Source: UBA830 sp038146925 (GTDB lineage Bacteria > Pseudomonadota > Alphaproteobacteria > MPNO01 > UBA830). From it: 64,000 bases of DNA. The notes beneath the pieces were generated by a model that had not been told where the DNA came from, did no database searches, and saw only the letters and a program-made list of their open reading frames with translations. The number at the start of each line of letters is the position of its first letter. The first letter of the stretch is position 1. Below, one piece after another: positions 55,574-64,000 of the stretch. Both the position numbers and the translations under genes were made by a program. Location of the stretch: NCBI GenBank assembly GCA_038146925.1, contig JAYQSP010000003.1, forward strand, positions 62,001-126,000, in the 5' to 3' direction.

Positions 55574-56814
55574 CGCGACCGGCCCCTGCACCTGTCGCTA
55601 CCCGGGACCCTGTCGACGGCCTGCTGACGCCGGAAGCGGTGCGCACCCGCTGCGGTGAGATTCTGCAGGTGGGAGTGGATGGCGGTCTACCCTGGTTCGA
55701 CGTCGAATTGTCTAAACTTGCGGACGCCACGTCGCGCGTCGTCGCCGAAATCGAGGTGAACTATCCCGATCTGAACGTGCCTTTTCACAGCCGCTGGCGG
55801 CATTTTGAACTGGGCGGCACGGACCTTTGGGCCGACATGGCGGCAGCGCACGGACTTAACGGCGACGACCTGGCCGTGGCGGCGGGCGACCTCGCCATCG
55901 TGTCGGTGTTACTGGATGCCGGCGCCGGCCCGGACTGGATCTATGAAGACGACGCCACCGGGCTTCGGCTCGGCCGCTCGGAGGGGCTTGCGCTCGCCAG
56001 TCTCCGACTGTTCGGGAGCGGTATCCTCAGCGATGACGACGCCAGTCCGCTGCGCGCCGACGCGTCTGCGTTGTCTGCCCTGTCGGCGGAAACCCTGGGC
56101 CGTGTTTTTCAGGTTGCCGACGCCAATCCTCTGGTGGGTCTGGAACAGCGCGCCGGGCTGCTGAGAAAGCTGGGTGAGACGATCGCGAAACACCCGTCGT
56201 TCTACGCGCGCGGCGACGCAGTTCGGCCCGGCAACCTGCTCCCCGCGCTGGCGTCGCGCACCGATCTGCAGGCACGCGATATCCTTATCGCTCTGCTGAC
56301 TACGCTGATGGATATCTGGCCCTCGCCGGTGCGCATCGAGGGGCGCCCGCTGGGCGATGCCGGCCGTCATGACGCCCTCGTCCGCGACGATAAAACCGAC
56401 GGCATCGTGCCGTTTCACAAGCTGTCGCAATGGCTGTCCTATTCGCTGATCGAGCCGTTACAGCAACTGGGCGCTCCCGTTTCCGGTCTCGATGGGCTGA
56501 CAGGCCTGGCCGAATACCGCAACGGCGGATTGTTCGTAGACACCGGCGTGCTCACGCTGAAAGACCTGTCCGCCGTGGCCCAGGCCCATGCGCCGGCCAG
56601 CGAACTGATCGTCGAATGGCGGGCGTTGACGGTGGCGCTGCTCGACCGGCTGGCGTCGGATGTACGGGCTACGTTGAACAAATCCGCTGAAGAACTGCCG
56701 CTTGCCAGCATTCTGCAGGGCGGCACCTGGTCGGCGGGCCGCAGGATCGCCGCCGACCTGAGACCGGACGGCGGACCGCCGATCCGCCTCGACAGCGATG
56801 CCACCGTTTTCTAG
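55570..56814 (+). CDS. URC4/urg3 family protein (DUF1688)
   Basis: A 414-residue DUF1688 protein starting at TTG inside the URC1 stop (TTGA overlap). Conserved segments are NVPFHSRWRHFELGGTDLWA, RSEGLALASLRLFGSGILS, FVDTGVLTLKD with EYRNGGL before it, and IVEWRALTVALLDRLA. Family members are URC4 of Lachancea kluyveri and its bacterial counterparts, required for uracil catabolism through the URC pathway, although the reaction is not firmly assigned. It is complete and has family length. It lies between URC1 and upp. Confidence 0.88.
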   Translation: MTRPAPAPVATRDPVDGLLTPEAVRTRCGEILQVGVDGGLPWFDVELSKLADATSRVVAEIEVNYPDLNVPFHSRWRHFELGGTDLWADMAAAHGLNGDDLAVAAGDLAIVSVLLDAGAGPDWIYEDDATGLRLGRSEGLALASLRLFGSGILSDDDASPLRADASALSALSAETLGRVFQVADANPLVGLEQRAGLLRKLGETIAKHPSFYARGDAVRPGNLLPALASRTDLQARDILIALLTTLMDIWPSPVRIEGRPLGDAGRHDALVRDDKTDGIVPFHKLSQWLSYSLIEPLQQLGAPVSGLDGLTGLAEYRNGGLFVDTGVLTLKDLSAVAQAHAPASELIVEWRALTVALLDRLASDVRATLNKSAEELPLASILQGGTWSAGRRIAADLRPDGGPPIRLDSDATVF

Positions 56815-56826
56815 GGAGAGACAGTC

Positions 56827-57471
56827 TTGGCCAAAAATACAAACGCCTCGGTAGAGGTGGTCGATCACCCGCTGGTCCAGCACAAGCTGACAATGATCCG
56901 CGACCGGAACACCGGCGCCGCCGATTTTCGCCAGTTGCTGCGCGAAATCAGTCATCTGCTGGCCTACGAAGTGTGCCGCGACATGGAGACCGAAACGGTC
57001 GAGATAGAAACGCCGCTCGAAACGGCGACCGGACCCAAACTGGAGGGGCGCAAATTGTGCCTGATTTCCATCCTGCGCGCCGGCAACGGTTTGCTGGATG
57101 GCATGCTCGACCTGATTCCCCTCGCCCGGGTAGGGCATATCGGTCTGTATCGCGACCCGGAGACCAAGGTGCCGGTAGAGTACTATCTGAAGCTGCCGGA
57201 CCGGCTGGACGAACGTCTTTGCATCGTGGTCGATCCGATGCTGGCAACCGGCGGATCTGCGATTGCGGCGGTACACCGGCTGAAGCAGGCGGGTGCGAAC
57301 CGGATCAAGTTCGTCTGTGTCGTCGCCGCGCCGGAAGGGATCGAGGCGTTCACCAAGACGCACCCGGACGTGCCGGTGATCACGGCGGCTATCGACCGGG
57401 AACTGGACGACCATTCCTATATCCGCCCGGGGCTGGGCGATGCCGGCGATCGTATGTTCGGCACGAAATAG
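56827..57471 (+). CDS. upp: Uracil phosphoribosyltransferase
   Basis: A 214-residue UPRT: VVDHPLVQHKLTMIRDRNTG, the LISILRAGNGLLDGMLDLIP segment, and the PRPP-binding loop VVDPMLATGGSAIAAV. The C-terminal DHSYIRPGLGDAGDRMFGTK is the uracil-binding end. It makes UMP from uracil and PRPP, which is salvage in general but also the first step of the URC catabolic route. Its position 12 bp after the DUF1688 gene supports the latter role. The start is TTG after GGAGAG. Confidence 0.96.
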   Translation: MAKNTNASVEVVDHPLVQHKLTMIRDRNTGAADFRQLLREISHLLAYEVCRDMETETVEIETPLETATGPKLEGRKLCLISILRAGNGLLDGMLDLIPLARVGHIGLYRDPETKVPVEYYLKLPDRLDERLCIVVDPMLATGGSAIAAVHRLKQAGANRIKFVCVVAAPEGIEAFTKTHPDVPVITAAIDRELDDHSYIRPGLGDAGDRMFGTK

Positions 57472-57510
57472 GTCGTTTCGTAATACGGCAGTGTTGGTAT
57501 ACTGGCCACC

Positions 57511-58728
57511 ATGAAAAAAAATGAACGTATCATCATCTGCGGCGGCGGGCCGGTCGGGATGGTGGCAGCGCTTTCCCTAGTCCGCCAAGGCATCCCCGTG
57601 ACCGTCCTCGAAGCCTTCGAGGAACCGCCGCAGGACCCGCGCGCGGCGACCATCCACGCATCGACGCTGGAAATGCTTCACACGCTGGATCTCGCCGAGG
57701 GCATCAAGGAACGGGGCCTTCTGGCGCCGGCCTTCCAGTTCCGCGACCGCAAATCGCAGGAAATCATCGCCGTCTTCGACATGAAGCACATCGCGGACGA
57801 AACCGAATTTCCGTTCGCCATTCAGTACGAGCAATGGAAGCTGACACGCGATGCTCTGGCGGCGGTCAAAACCCACGACATCGCCGATATCCGGCTGGGA
57901 TCGACCGTGACCGCCTTCTCGCAGGATTACGAAGGCGTCACGGTCGTTTACGAAGACCCGGCCGGCGGAATGCACAAGGTCGAAGGACGCTATCTGCTGG
58001 CCTGTGATGGCGGGCGGTCGACCATCCGCATCGGCCTCGGAGTCTTTATGTCCGGCTTTACATGGGAAGAACGTTTCCTGGTGCTGACCACCGAACACGA
58101 TTTCGCCGCCAGCGACGGATACATCAACCGCAATTACGTCATGGACCCAACGGAATGGCTGGCCGTATTCAAAGTCCCGGGCGACAGGGACCAGGGCATC
58201 TGGCGTACGCTGTTCCCGACAGAGGGGCATGAGAAGGACGAAGACCTGCTGTCCGATGCCGGCGTCACCCGGCGCATCAGCGGCCTGCGGTCCGACATGG
58301 ATCACCGCGACATGCTTCACCGCAATCTCTATACGGTGAACCAGCGGGTCGCCGACCGGTTCCGGGTGGAACGCATCTTCCTTGCCGGCGACGCCGCGCA
58401 TCTCAACAACCCGCTGGGCGGTCTCGGCCTCAACACCGGCATTCACGACTGCATGAACATCACCAAGAAGATCGGCGATGTATGGTACGGACGCGCGGAT
58501 GAAGACGTCTTCGAACGCTATCACCGCCAGCGCCATCAGCTGGCGACGGAATTCCTGCAGAGCGTAACGATCGAGAATAAACGACGCATCGAGGAAAAGG
58601 ATCCCGAGGTCATCCGCGCCAACCAGATGCAGCTGCGGGAAAATTCCGAAGACCCGGCGAAAGCCAAAGCCTGGTTGATGCGATCTTCCCTGCTCGACAG
58701 CGTGCGCAAGGAAGACACCATCGAGTAG
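57511..58728 (+). CDS. FAD-dependent aromatic monooxygenase (PHBH fold)
   Basis: A 405-residue flavoprotein hydroxylase: FAD motif IICGGGPVGMVAALSLVRQG, the DG motif in YLLACDGGRSTIRI, and the GD motif in IFLAGDAAHLNNPLGGLGLN. The middle domain (PFAIQYEQWKLTRDALAAVK) binds the substrate. It would hydroxylate a phenolic or related ring with NAD(P)H and O2, consistent with the dioxygenase elsewhere in the window. It follows upp by 39 bp on the same strand, but a functional link to uracil catabolism is not established. Confidence 0.9.
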   Translation: MKKNERIIICGGGPVGMVAALSLVRQGIPVTVLEAFEEPPQDPRAATIHASTLEMLHTLDLAEGIKERGLLAPAFQFRDRKSQEIIAVFDMKHIADETEFPFAIQYEQWKLTRDALAAVKTHDIADIRLGSTVTAFSQDYEGVTVVYEDPAGGMHKVEGRYLLACDGGRSTIRIGLGVFMSGFTWEERFLVLTTEHDFAASDGYINRNYVMDPTEWLAVFKVPGDRDQGIWRTLFPTEGHEKDEDLLSDAGVTRRISGLRSDMDHRDMLHRNLYTVNQRVADRFRVERIFLAGDAAHLNNPLGGLGLNTGIHDCMNITKKIGDVWYGRADEDVFERYHRQRHQLATEFLQSVTIENKRRIEEKDPEVIRANQMQLRENSEDPAKAKAWLMRSSLLDSVRKEDTIE

Positions 58729-58732
58729 CGCG

Positions 58733-59725
58733 TTACTCCAGAAACCCGTTCGCGCGATACCAGTCGACGGCATCGGTCAGGGCTTCGCGCGCAGGTCGCG
58801 GGGCGTATCCCAGTTGTCGTCCCGCCTTCTCGGACGAATAATACATGAACTTCGCCGCCATCCGCAGCGCGTCCAGCGTCACCGCGGGTTCGCGACCGGT
58901 CAGACGGCCAAGCTGCTCCGCCACCCACGCCACGGGAAACAACGGCGCGCGCGGGAGTTTCAGTTTAGGTCCCGGACGTCCGACATAGGCGGTCACGATT
59001 TCAATGATCTCCCGCAGCGACAGGTTCTCGCCGCCCAGAATATAGCGCTCGCCGATTTCACCCTTTTCGAACGCCAGCAGATGCCCTTCCGCGACATCGT
59101 CGACATGCACGGCGTTCAGACCGGTATCGAGATAGGCCGGCATCCGGCCCTTGGCGGCGTCCAGCACGATGCGGCCCGTCGGCGTCGGCTTGATGTCCCG
59201 GGGACCGAACGGCGCCGACGGGTTGACGATCACCACCGGCGCGCCTTCTTCTCGCACCAGCCGGTCGACCTCTTTCTCGGCCAGGAATTTCGATTTCTTG
59301 TAGTGGCTGATCATGTCGGTTTCGGTCGATAGCGTCGTTTCGTCCGACACCGCACCGTCCTTGCCGGCGCCGAGCACGGCGACGGAACTGGTATAGACGA
59401 ACCGGTCCACGCCGGCTTCGGCCGCCGCCCGAACCAGGTCGCGCGTGCCGTCGACATTCGCCCGGTACATGGACGCGCCGCCGTCCGGCACCCAGATGCG
59501 GTAATCGGCGGCGACATGAAACACCGCGTCGCATCCGCTCACGGCGGATTTCAGGCTGGCTGCGTCTGACAGATCGCCCATCGCGATTTCTGCATCGAAC
59601 CCGTCGAGGTTGCGCCGGTCGCTGGTGGGCCGCAGCAGAACGCGCAGTTCGTGTCCGTCAGCCGCCAATCGCCGCGCGACCGCAGATCCCACGAAGCCGG
59701 ACGTTCCGGTGACGAGCGCTTTCAT
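58733..59725 (-). CDS. hpnA: Hopanoid-associated sugar epimerase HpnA
   Basis: A 330-residue extended SDR of the HpnA family. The NAD-binding motif is VTGTSGFVGSAVARRL, and the catalytic Tyr-x-x-x-Lys is in ISHYKKSKFLAE. Further HpnA marks are IVNPSAPFGPRDIKPTPTGR and YILGGENLSLREI. HpnA is encoded in hopanoid biosynthesis and transport clusters and is thought to act on a sugar of the hopanoid head group. It overlaps the upstream CDP-alcohol gene by 4 bp, so the cluster is one operon. Confidence 0.9.
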   Translation of the reverse strand: MKALVTGTSGFVGSAVARRLAADGHELRVLLRPTSDRRNLDGFDAEIAMGDLSDAASLKSAVSGCDAVFHVAADYRIWVPDGGASMYRANVDGTRDLVRAAAEAGVDRFVYTSSVAVLGAGKDGAVSDETTLSTETDMISHYKKSKFLAEKEVDRLVREEGAPVVIVNPSAPFGPRDIKPTPTGRIVLDAAKGRMPAYLDTGLNAVHVDDVAEGHLLAFEKGEIGERYILGGENLSLREIIEIVTAYVGRPGPKLKLPRAPLFPVAWVAEQLGRLTGREPAVTLDALRMAAKFMYYSSEKAGRQLGYAPRPAREALTDAVDWYRANGFLE

Positions 59726-60351
59726 GATGCGTCCTTTCGCGCCGCGCGGAGATCCCGTAACAGCCCCCTGATTCCGAACACCGTGAATATCAGGGTACCG
59801 ATGCTGCCGACGACAAAGAACCACCAGGTGCCGGTCAGCCAGATGATGGGGAGAATAAGATAAATACCGTCCTCGACCTCGAAGCGGCCGATCCGCGGGT
59901 ACGGGTCGGGTTCGAAACCGGTGGCGCGCTCGACGCGGAATTGCAGGATCATGTTGACGACGATCAGTCCCATGACGACCAGCGACGCCCACAACACCCA
60001 GTCAGGCGCACCGAACCGCCATTCCGCATATCCCATGCCCAGAAACATGGTGCCGTAGGATGCGGTACCGGTCATGGAATCGTACATGGCGCCGAACCGC
60101 GAAGACTTGCCGCTCTGGCGCGCCAGTTCGCCGTCCATGTGATCTATGAAACGTGCAACGGTAATCAGACCGGCAGCCCAGAGCGGCGCCGTCCCTTCTC
60201 CCCAGGCGAACAGAACGGATCCCGCCAGCGCCAGCAAAAGGCTGAAAGTCGTCACCTGATTCGGCGTCACGCCGGAATTCACCAGCGGCCGGACCAGGCG
60301 TGCGCAAATCGCCTGATCGTAGGGAACGGAACGGTCGTTGCTGTCGGACAT
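59722..60351 (-). CDS. CDP-alcohol phosphatidyltransferase-like membrane protein, copy 1
   Basis: A 209-residue membrane protein with about five hydrophobic segments and the CDP-alcohol phosphotransferase motif FIDHMDGELARQSGKSSRFG then AMYDSMTG. The motif D-x2-D-G-x2-A-R-x8-G-x3-D-x3-D is intact up to the third aspartate; the fourth, the proposed catalytic base, is Gly. The family joins CMP-activated lipids to polar alcohols. With that residue missing, activity is doubtful. It lies 3 bp after hpnN and overlaps hpnA. The paralog on the other side of hpnN has the same loss. Confidence 0.82.
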   Translation of the reverse strand: MSDSNDRSVPYDQAICARLVRPLVNSGVTPNQVTTFSLLLALAGSVLFAWGEGTAPLWAAGLITVARFIDHMDGELARQSGKSSRFGAMYDSMTGTASYGTMFLGMGYAEWRFGAPDWVLWASLVVMGLIVVNMILQFRVERATGFEPDPYPRIGRFEVEDGIYLILPIIWLTGTWWFFVVGSIGTLIFTVFGIRGLLRDLRAARKDAS

Positions 60352-60354
60352 CGG

Positions 60355-62952
60355 TCAGCCGGACTTTCTGGCAGGCCACAGCTGCATCAGCGACGGCAGC
60401 ACGATCAGGGTGCACACCAGGGTCAGCCCGATGGACAGCATCAGCAGTTCACCCATGCTGGCGGTACCCCGATGACTCGAGACGGCGAGACTCCCGAAGG
60501 ATGCGATGGTCGTCAGCGCGCTGAACGTCACCGCGCGCGGCGTACTGGTCGCGAATGCGACCGTACCGGAATGTTCTTCCCGTGCGCGTGAGACCAGATG
60601 AATGCCGCTGGCGACGCCCAGCCCCATCAAAAGCGGCAGAACGATCACGTTCGCGAAATTGAACGGCATGCCCAGAGCTACGGTCGCGGCCACCGTATAA
60701 AGAGCGGCGAGTATCAGCGGGATCAGCACCAGCAAAGTGTCGCGGACGGAGCGCATCATCGCAAAGACCATCGCCGATACCGCAACGATGGAAATCAGCG
60801 CCGCCGTGACGACCGAATTCACCACAGCGCGGCCTGCTTCGAGGATTTCGACCGGACTGTCCGTCGCGCCGGGCGAGATTTCGCGGACGGCAACCACGAA
60901 CCGCGCCAACGCATCCGGGTCTTCCAGGTTTTCACTGGGATAGACCTGCACCCGCGCGCGGCCGCTGGGTGCGAGATACCGGCCAAGAACTTCCGGCGGC
61001 AGGTCCTTCAGCGCGACGGGTCGCGCCGACAATGCCAGTTTCAATCGCTCGACCTGCGGCGCGAAAAATTCGAATACGTCTTTCTCGAACGCGATGCGCT
61101 GCTCCGGGTCGGACAGTTTCTCCATTCGCGCGTCGAGTTTCCGCGCGGCGTCCGATAGCTCCTTCAGCGGGCGATCCGCCGCACGCTGAAGCGTCTGGCG
61201 CAGGACCTCGAAAGCGGCTCCGCGTTCGGCTTCCGTCACCGGGACCGGATCCGACGTCCCCAGCGTCGCATAGAATATATTCAGATCGGCGACGATCGCG
61301 AGCTTTTCTTCCTGTTCGACGGGGACGAGGTTCGCGGCGGTGACGACCTTGTCGACCTGGGGCAGAAGGCGCAGCTTACCGGCAACTTCGTAGGCATCGG
61401 ACAGCGAATTGGCAAGCACCTCGATCGTATAGGGCGACAGACCCGGCGTCGCCGCAAGATCCCGGAACGTGCGCACCGACTCGGTCGACGGGTCGCGAAG
61501 CTTGATCGGATCGAGATCGAACCGCGCAAACGGCACCACCGCCGCGCAGATCGCGCCCAGCGCCAGGGCGCCTGTCGCGATACGGTGATCCGACCACCCG
61601 AAGCTTCGCGTCGCCAGCGCGGTCCGCGGCGCCGACGGCGGCAGCAGACTGAGAAAAGCCGGAATCACTGTAAACGTCGCAGCGAAGGCGATGAACATTC
61701 CGGCACCAGCGATCAGCCCCAGCTCGGACAAACCCCGATAGTCGGTGGGAATAAACGAGAAAAAAGATATTGCGGCAGCGGTCGCACTCAGACCGAGCGG
61801 CATCGCAAGGCCGTGACCGGTCCGGCGCATGACCTCGCGCTGATCCCCGGCGCCGAGACGTTCTTCCCGAAAGCGAAGCGCGAAATGTATGCCGAAATCC
61901 ACGCCGAGTCCGATGAACAGAACGGCGAACGCCACCGACACCAGATTCAAATGGCCGATCGCGAGCGTCGTGAAGCCCGCGGTCCAGACCAGCCCGCAAA
62001 TCAGAGCCGCCAGGATACCCAGCACCAGACGCAGCGACCGAATGCCCCAGGCGAGCAGGATGGCAACCAGAACCAGGCTGACCAGCCCGGCATTCGTAGC
62101 GCCGTTTTTGACGCTTTCAAGCTCCTCGGTCGAAATGACGACACCGCCTGTCAGGCGAACGGTGACGCCCGCCTCTTCGGTCAGCCCGACATCGCGCGCC
62201 AGCGTTCGAATGCGTGCCATTGCTTCCGCAGCCGGAGACAGAGAACCGAAATCGACCTTCGGCTTCGTAACGATTACGCGACGGTTCGTGCCCTCATCCA
62301 GGCTGGTGTTGATCAGGTTGCGCCAGGAAAGCGGAGCCGATTTTCCCTCGGCGGTTGCTGCCGCGGCCTCGGAAATCCGGTTCAGTACGCTGGCGATGCG
62401 GCGCGCCTGGTCATCGTTTTCGGCGCCGTCGAGCGCATCCTTCAACACCCCGGCCAGTCCGCGCAAAGACGGATCGGCAGCCAGGGTCGACAGAAAGGGC
62501 TGTGAATCGGCCAGATCGTCCGCCAGACCGGTCAAATCGTCGAGACCGAGATACAGCAGCCCGCTGCGGAGAAAGAAGGGATGCGTTTCCGGGGAGAACA
62601 CGAGCGGAAACCGGTCCGGGTCGGCACGCAGGCGGGCGGCAAGCCGGTCGGCGGCGCGATCCGCGCGATCCGGCACGTCCGCGTCGATCACGATGGCAAC
62701 GTTGTCGGACAGGGTCGGAAACGCGTGACGGAATGCCTTAAAGCGCTGCCGAAAAGGCAGGTCCTCTGAAATCATCCCGGCCGTATCTGTATCGATTTTC
62801 AGATTTCCGGCGGCGTAGAAACCGGACAGCGCCGTCAGTCCGATCGCGACCGCCAGCGCGACCCAGGGCGCTTTCTGAACCCTGTCGACCAGTGCATTGA
62901 CCCCCGCCTGAAACAGATTTGGCTGTACTTGGCCGTTTTTGCGGGACGCCAT
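60355..62952 (-). CDS. hpnN: Hopanoid-associated RND-family transporter HpnN
   Basis: An 865-residue RND/MMPL protein with twelve predicted membrane segments in two halves. The N-terminal NLKIDTDTAGMISEDLPFRQ fits HpnN. Large periplasmic loops lie after helix 1 and helix 7, and the repeated membrane segments VAFAVLFIGLGVDFGIHFAL and MPFNFANVIVLPLLMGLGVA are typical. HpnN moves hopanoids from the inner to the outer membrane in Rhodopseudomonas and Burkholderia. It overlaps the second CDP-alcohol gene by one base (TGATG). Hopanoid synthesis genes such as shc are not in this window. Confidence 0.9.
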   Translation of the reverse strand: MASRKNGQVQPNLFQAGVNALVDRVQKAPWVALAVAIGLTALSGFYAAGNLKIDTDTAGMISEDLPFRQRFKAFRHAFPTLSDNVAIVIDADVPDRADRAADRLAARLRADPDRFPLVFSPETHPFFLRSGLLYLGLDDLTGLADDLADSQPFLSTLAADPSLRGLAGVLKDALDGAENDDQARRIASVLNRISEAAAATAEGKSAPLSWRNLINTSLDEGTNRRVIVTKPKVDFGSLSPAAEAMARIRTLARDVGLTEEAGVTVRLTGGVVISTEELESVKNGATNAGLVSLVLVAILLAWGIRSLRLVLGILAALICGLVWTAGFTTLAIGHLNLVSVAFAVLFIGLGVDFGIHFALRFREERLGAGDQREVMRRTGHGLAMPLGLSATAAAISFFSFIPTDYRGLSELGLIAGAGMFIAFAATFTVIPAFLSLLPPSAPRTALATRSFGWSDHRIATGALALGAICAAVVPFARFDLDPIKLRDPSTESVRTFRDLAATPGLSPYTIEVLANSLSDAYEVAGKLRLLPQVDKVVTAANLVPVEQEEKLAIVADLNIFYATLGTSDPVPVTEAERGAAFEVLRQTLQRAADRPLKELSDAARKLDARMEKLSDPEQRIAFEKDVFEFFAPQVERLKLALSARPVALKDLPPEVLGRYLAPSGRARVQVYPSENLEDPDALARFVVAVREISPGATDSPVEILEAGRAVVNSVVTAALISIVAVSAMVFAMMRSVRDTLLVLIPLILAALYTVAATVALGMPFNFANVIVLPLLMGLGVASGIHLVSRAREEHSGTVAFATSTPRAVTFSALTTIASFGSLAVSSHRGTASMGELLMLSIGLTLVCTLIVLPSLMQLWPARKSG

Positions 62953-63581
62953 CAGCGATTACGCCGCACGTGTCCGGCGGCCTCCCAGATGGCGTAGATA
63001 AGATAGATCGGCGTGCCGACGCCCGCTGCCGCGACGAAGGGCGGCATCAGCCCGACCCAGGTGATCGGCCCGACAGCATACAGCGTATCCTCGATCTCGA
63101 AACCGGCACGTACGGTCTGAACGGTGGTCTCCTTGCCGAAAACGGTTTCCTGCCACAACCGGATGGAAAAGATCAGCGCCACCGACACGCCGGCCGCAAT
63201 CCCGCACGGCACGGCCCACTCGCCCAGCCAGGTATCGCGCAGGCCGAAACCGGCGCCGACGAACATGGCGCAGTAGCTGGTCATCGCCGCGACGTGGTCA
63301 AAATAATGCCCGAACCTGCTGGTCTTGCCGGTCGCCCGGGCGAACTCACCGTCGACATGATCCATCCACACCGCAACCATGAACAGCAGCGAGCCGCCGA
63401 TCATCGCACCGCGCGTTCCTTCGGCATATAAAACGCCGGATATTATTCCCACCAGCATGCCCAGCGCCGTCAGCGCGTTTGGCGATACCGGCAGTCCCCT
63501 GATCGCGGCGACAACCGCCTTCGCCAGACGCTGATCGTATGCGACCGCGCGCGGGTCGGAAGTATCTGAATCTGCTGCCAT
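62952..63581 (-). CDS. CDP-alcohol phosphatidyltransferase-like membrane protein, copy 2
   Basis: A 209-residue paralog of the gene at 59722, of equal length. The motif reads WMDHVDGEFARATGKTSRFG then HYFDHVAAM: again D-x2-DG-x2-AR and the third aspartate are present, but the fourth is Ala. Several hydrophobic segments follow. It is the first gene of the hpnN-hpnA operon and overlaps the hpnN start by one base. Its role is unknown; possibilities are lipid binding for the transporter or an altered transferase mechanism. Confidence 0.82.
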   Translation of the reverse strand: MAADSDTSDPRAVAYDQRLAKAVVAAIRGLPVSPNALTALGMLVGIISGVLYAEGTRGAMIGGSLLFMVAVWMDHVDGEFARATGKTSRFGHYFDHVAAMTSYCAMFVGAGFGLRDTWLGEWAVPCGIAAGVSVALIFSIRLWQETVFGKETTVQTVRAGFEIEDTLYAVGPITWVGLMPPFVAAAGVGTPIYLIYAIWEAAGHVRRNR

Positions 63582-63692
63582 ATCTATCCGTTCGCGGACA
63601 GATGTAGTAGATGCGGTGAATCGTGTAAATCGCGGTGCGCTTGCCGTCCCGAAGCACCCAGCTTAGCATGACCCGGACATAAGGAGCCGCCT

Positions 63693-64000
63693 ATGTTTAC
63701 AGTCGACAAAACGATCCGGGTAAATACCGGCGACAAGCCCGATCTGACCGGATCCGACGTCTGGCGCGGCCTGGTGCTGTAAGGCGAAAACGCTCTCCCC
63801 TTCGTACCCATTATGGAAACCTGCGACGTCATCGAACGGGGCGACGACTGGCTGATCCGCGAAATCCGCATCGCCGGCAACACGATGCGCGAAAAGGTGA
63901 CGTTCCACCCCGAACATACGGTGGCGTTCGAACGCCTCGACGGGATCGAGCGCGGCGACGACTGGCTGCTGCGCGATTTTACGCTGCGCGGCGAGGACAT
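63693..64000 (+). pseudogene. DUF1857-type (SRPBCC-like) protein with an in-frame stop, cut by the window end
   Basis: After AAGGAG, ATG opens MFTVDKTIRVNTGDKPDLTG then SDVWRGLVL, followed by TAA (63780-63782), and the same frame continues GENALPFVPIMETCDVIERG and further to the window edge. The joined product resembles DUF1857/SRPBCC proteins, where a lysine or similar would stand at the stop; AAA to TAA is a single change. A second oddity is a near-repeat: IERGDDWLIRE at 63831 recurs as IERGDDWLLRD at 63945. Function unknown. A sequencing error or stop read-through remains possible. Confidence 0.6.

Overview
The window is GC-rich, gene-dense DNA from an alphaproteobacterium, most like the Rhodospirillales and relatives. 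The evidence is the neighbourhoods: ppiC-type isomerase beside secA, aroK-aroB with a CorC-type protein, bolA / J-domain protein / cobS / cobT, etfB-etfA-3-hydroxybutyryl-CoA dehydrogenase, a hopanoid-associated hpnA / hpnN cluster, and DUF1491, DUF1365-cfa and DUF1688 genes. I saw no rRNA or tRNA gene, no CRISPR array, no insertion sequence and no phage block. The lineage is inferred from remembered gene order, not from a search.

Layout. 0-6 kb: the end of a hydantoinase/oxoprolinase operon, two cupins and a glutathione-transferase-like gene separated by dispersed palindromic repeats, then two divergent genes that have both lost their 5' ends at one junction near 4.71 kb (a SnoaL-like protein and an EF-G-like GTPase). 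6-21 kb: housekeeping genes (isomerase, secA, accA, xerD, aroK, aroB, corC) around a small catabolic unit (LysR regulator, nitroreductase, intradiol dioxygenase, DMT exporter). 21-29 kb: a ribbon-helix-helix protein, BolA, the J-domain protein and cobaltochelatase CobS/CobT, then a TctC-type binding protein, a second nitroreductase, a shortened DsbB-like membrane protein and rpmB. 29-34.4 kb: an eroding zone where intact genes (MFS exporter, HAD hydrolase, catalytically degenerate HtrA-like protein, beta-carbonic anhydrase) alternate with three gene remnants. 34.4-49 kb: aldehyde dehydrogenase, SDR, cyclopropane-fatty-acid synthase with DUF1365, DegP-type protease, HNH protein, esterase, AlkA-type glycosylase, glutamyl-Q tRNA(Asp) synthetase, a secreted cysteine-repeat protein, DEAD-box helicase, NUDIX hydrolase and a second GST-like gene. 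49-64 kb: HIG1 protein, the ETF/3-hydroxybutyryl-CoA dehydrogenase operon, two tandem luciferase-like monooxygenases, a URC-type uracil-catabolism operon (URC1-DUF1688-upp), an FAD monooxygenase, a hopanoid-associated transport cluster and a nonsense-interrupted DUF1857 gene at the edge.

How the genes work together. Three catabolic themes recur: ring opening and flavin-dependent oxidation (dioxygenase, two nitroreductases, two LLM proteins, FAD monooxygenase), acyl-CoA oxidation feeding electrons through ETF, and pyrimidine catabolism through UMP. Envelope genes (HpnN with two flanking CDP-alcohol-phosphatidyltransferase-like proteins, Cfa/DUF1365, DegP, the parvulin-type isomerase) form a second theme.

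The most notable signal is the number of clean lesions: a double 5' truncation at one junction, an apparent in-frame deletion inside URC1 that removes the predicted zinc/catalytic region, a gene with two frameshifts and a stop, a decayed kinase/ATPase remnant, a possible SbtA bicarbonate-transporter remnant beside carbonic anhydrase, and a nonsense codon in the DUF1857 gene. Either this genome is undergoing reduction or part of the pattern is an assembly effect; read mapping over the junctions would decide. Among intact genes the most unusual are the twin phosphatidyltransferase-like proteins, both lacking the last motif aspartate and flanking hpnN, and the secreted protein built from five to six two-cysteine repeats.
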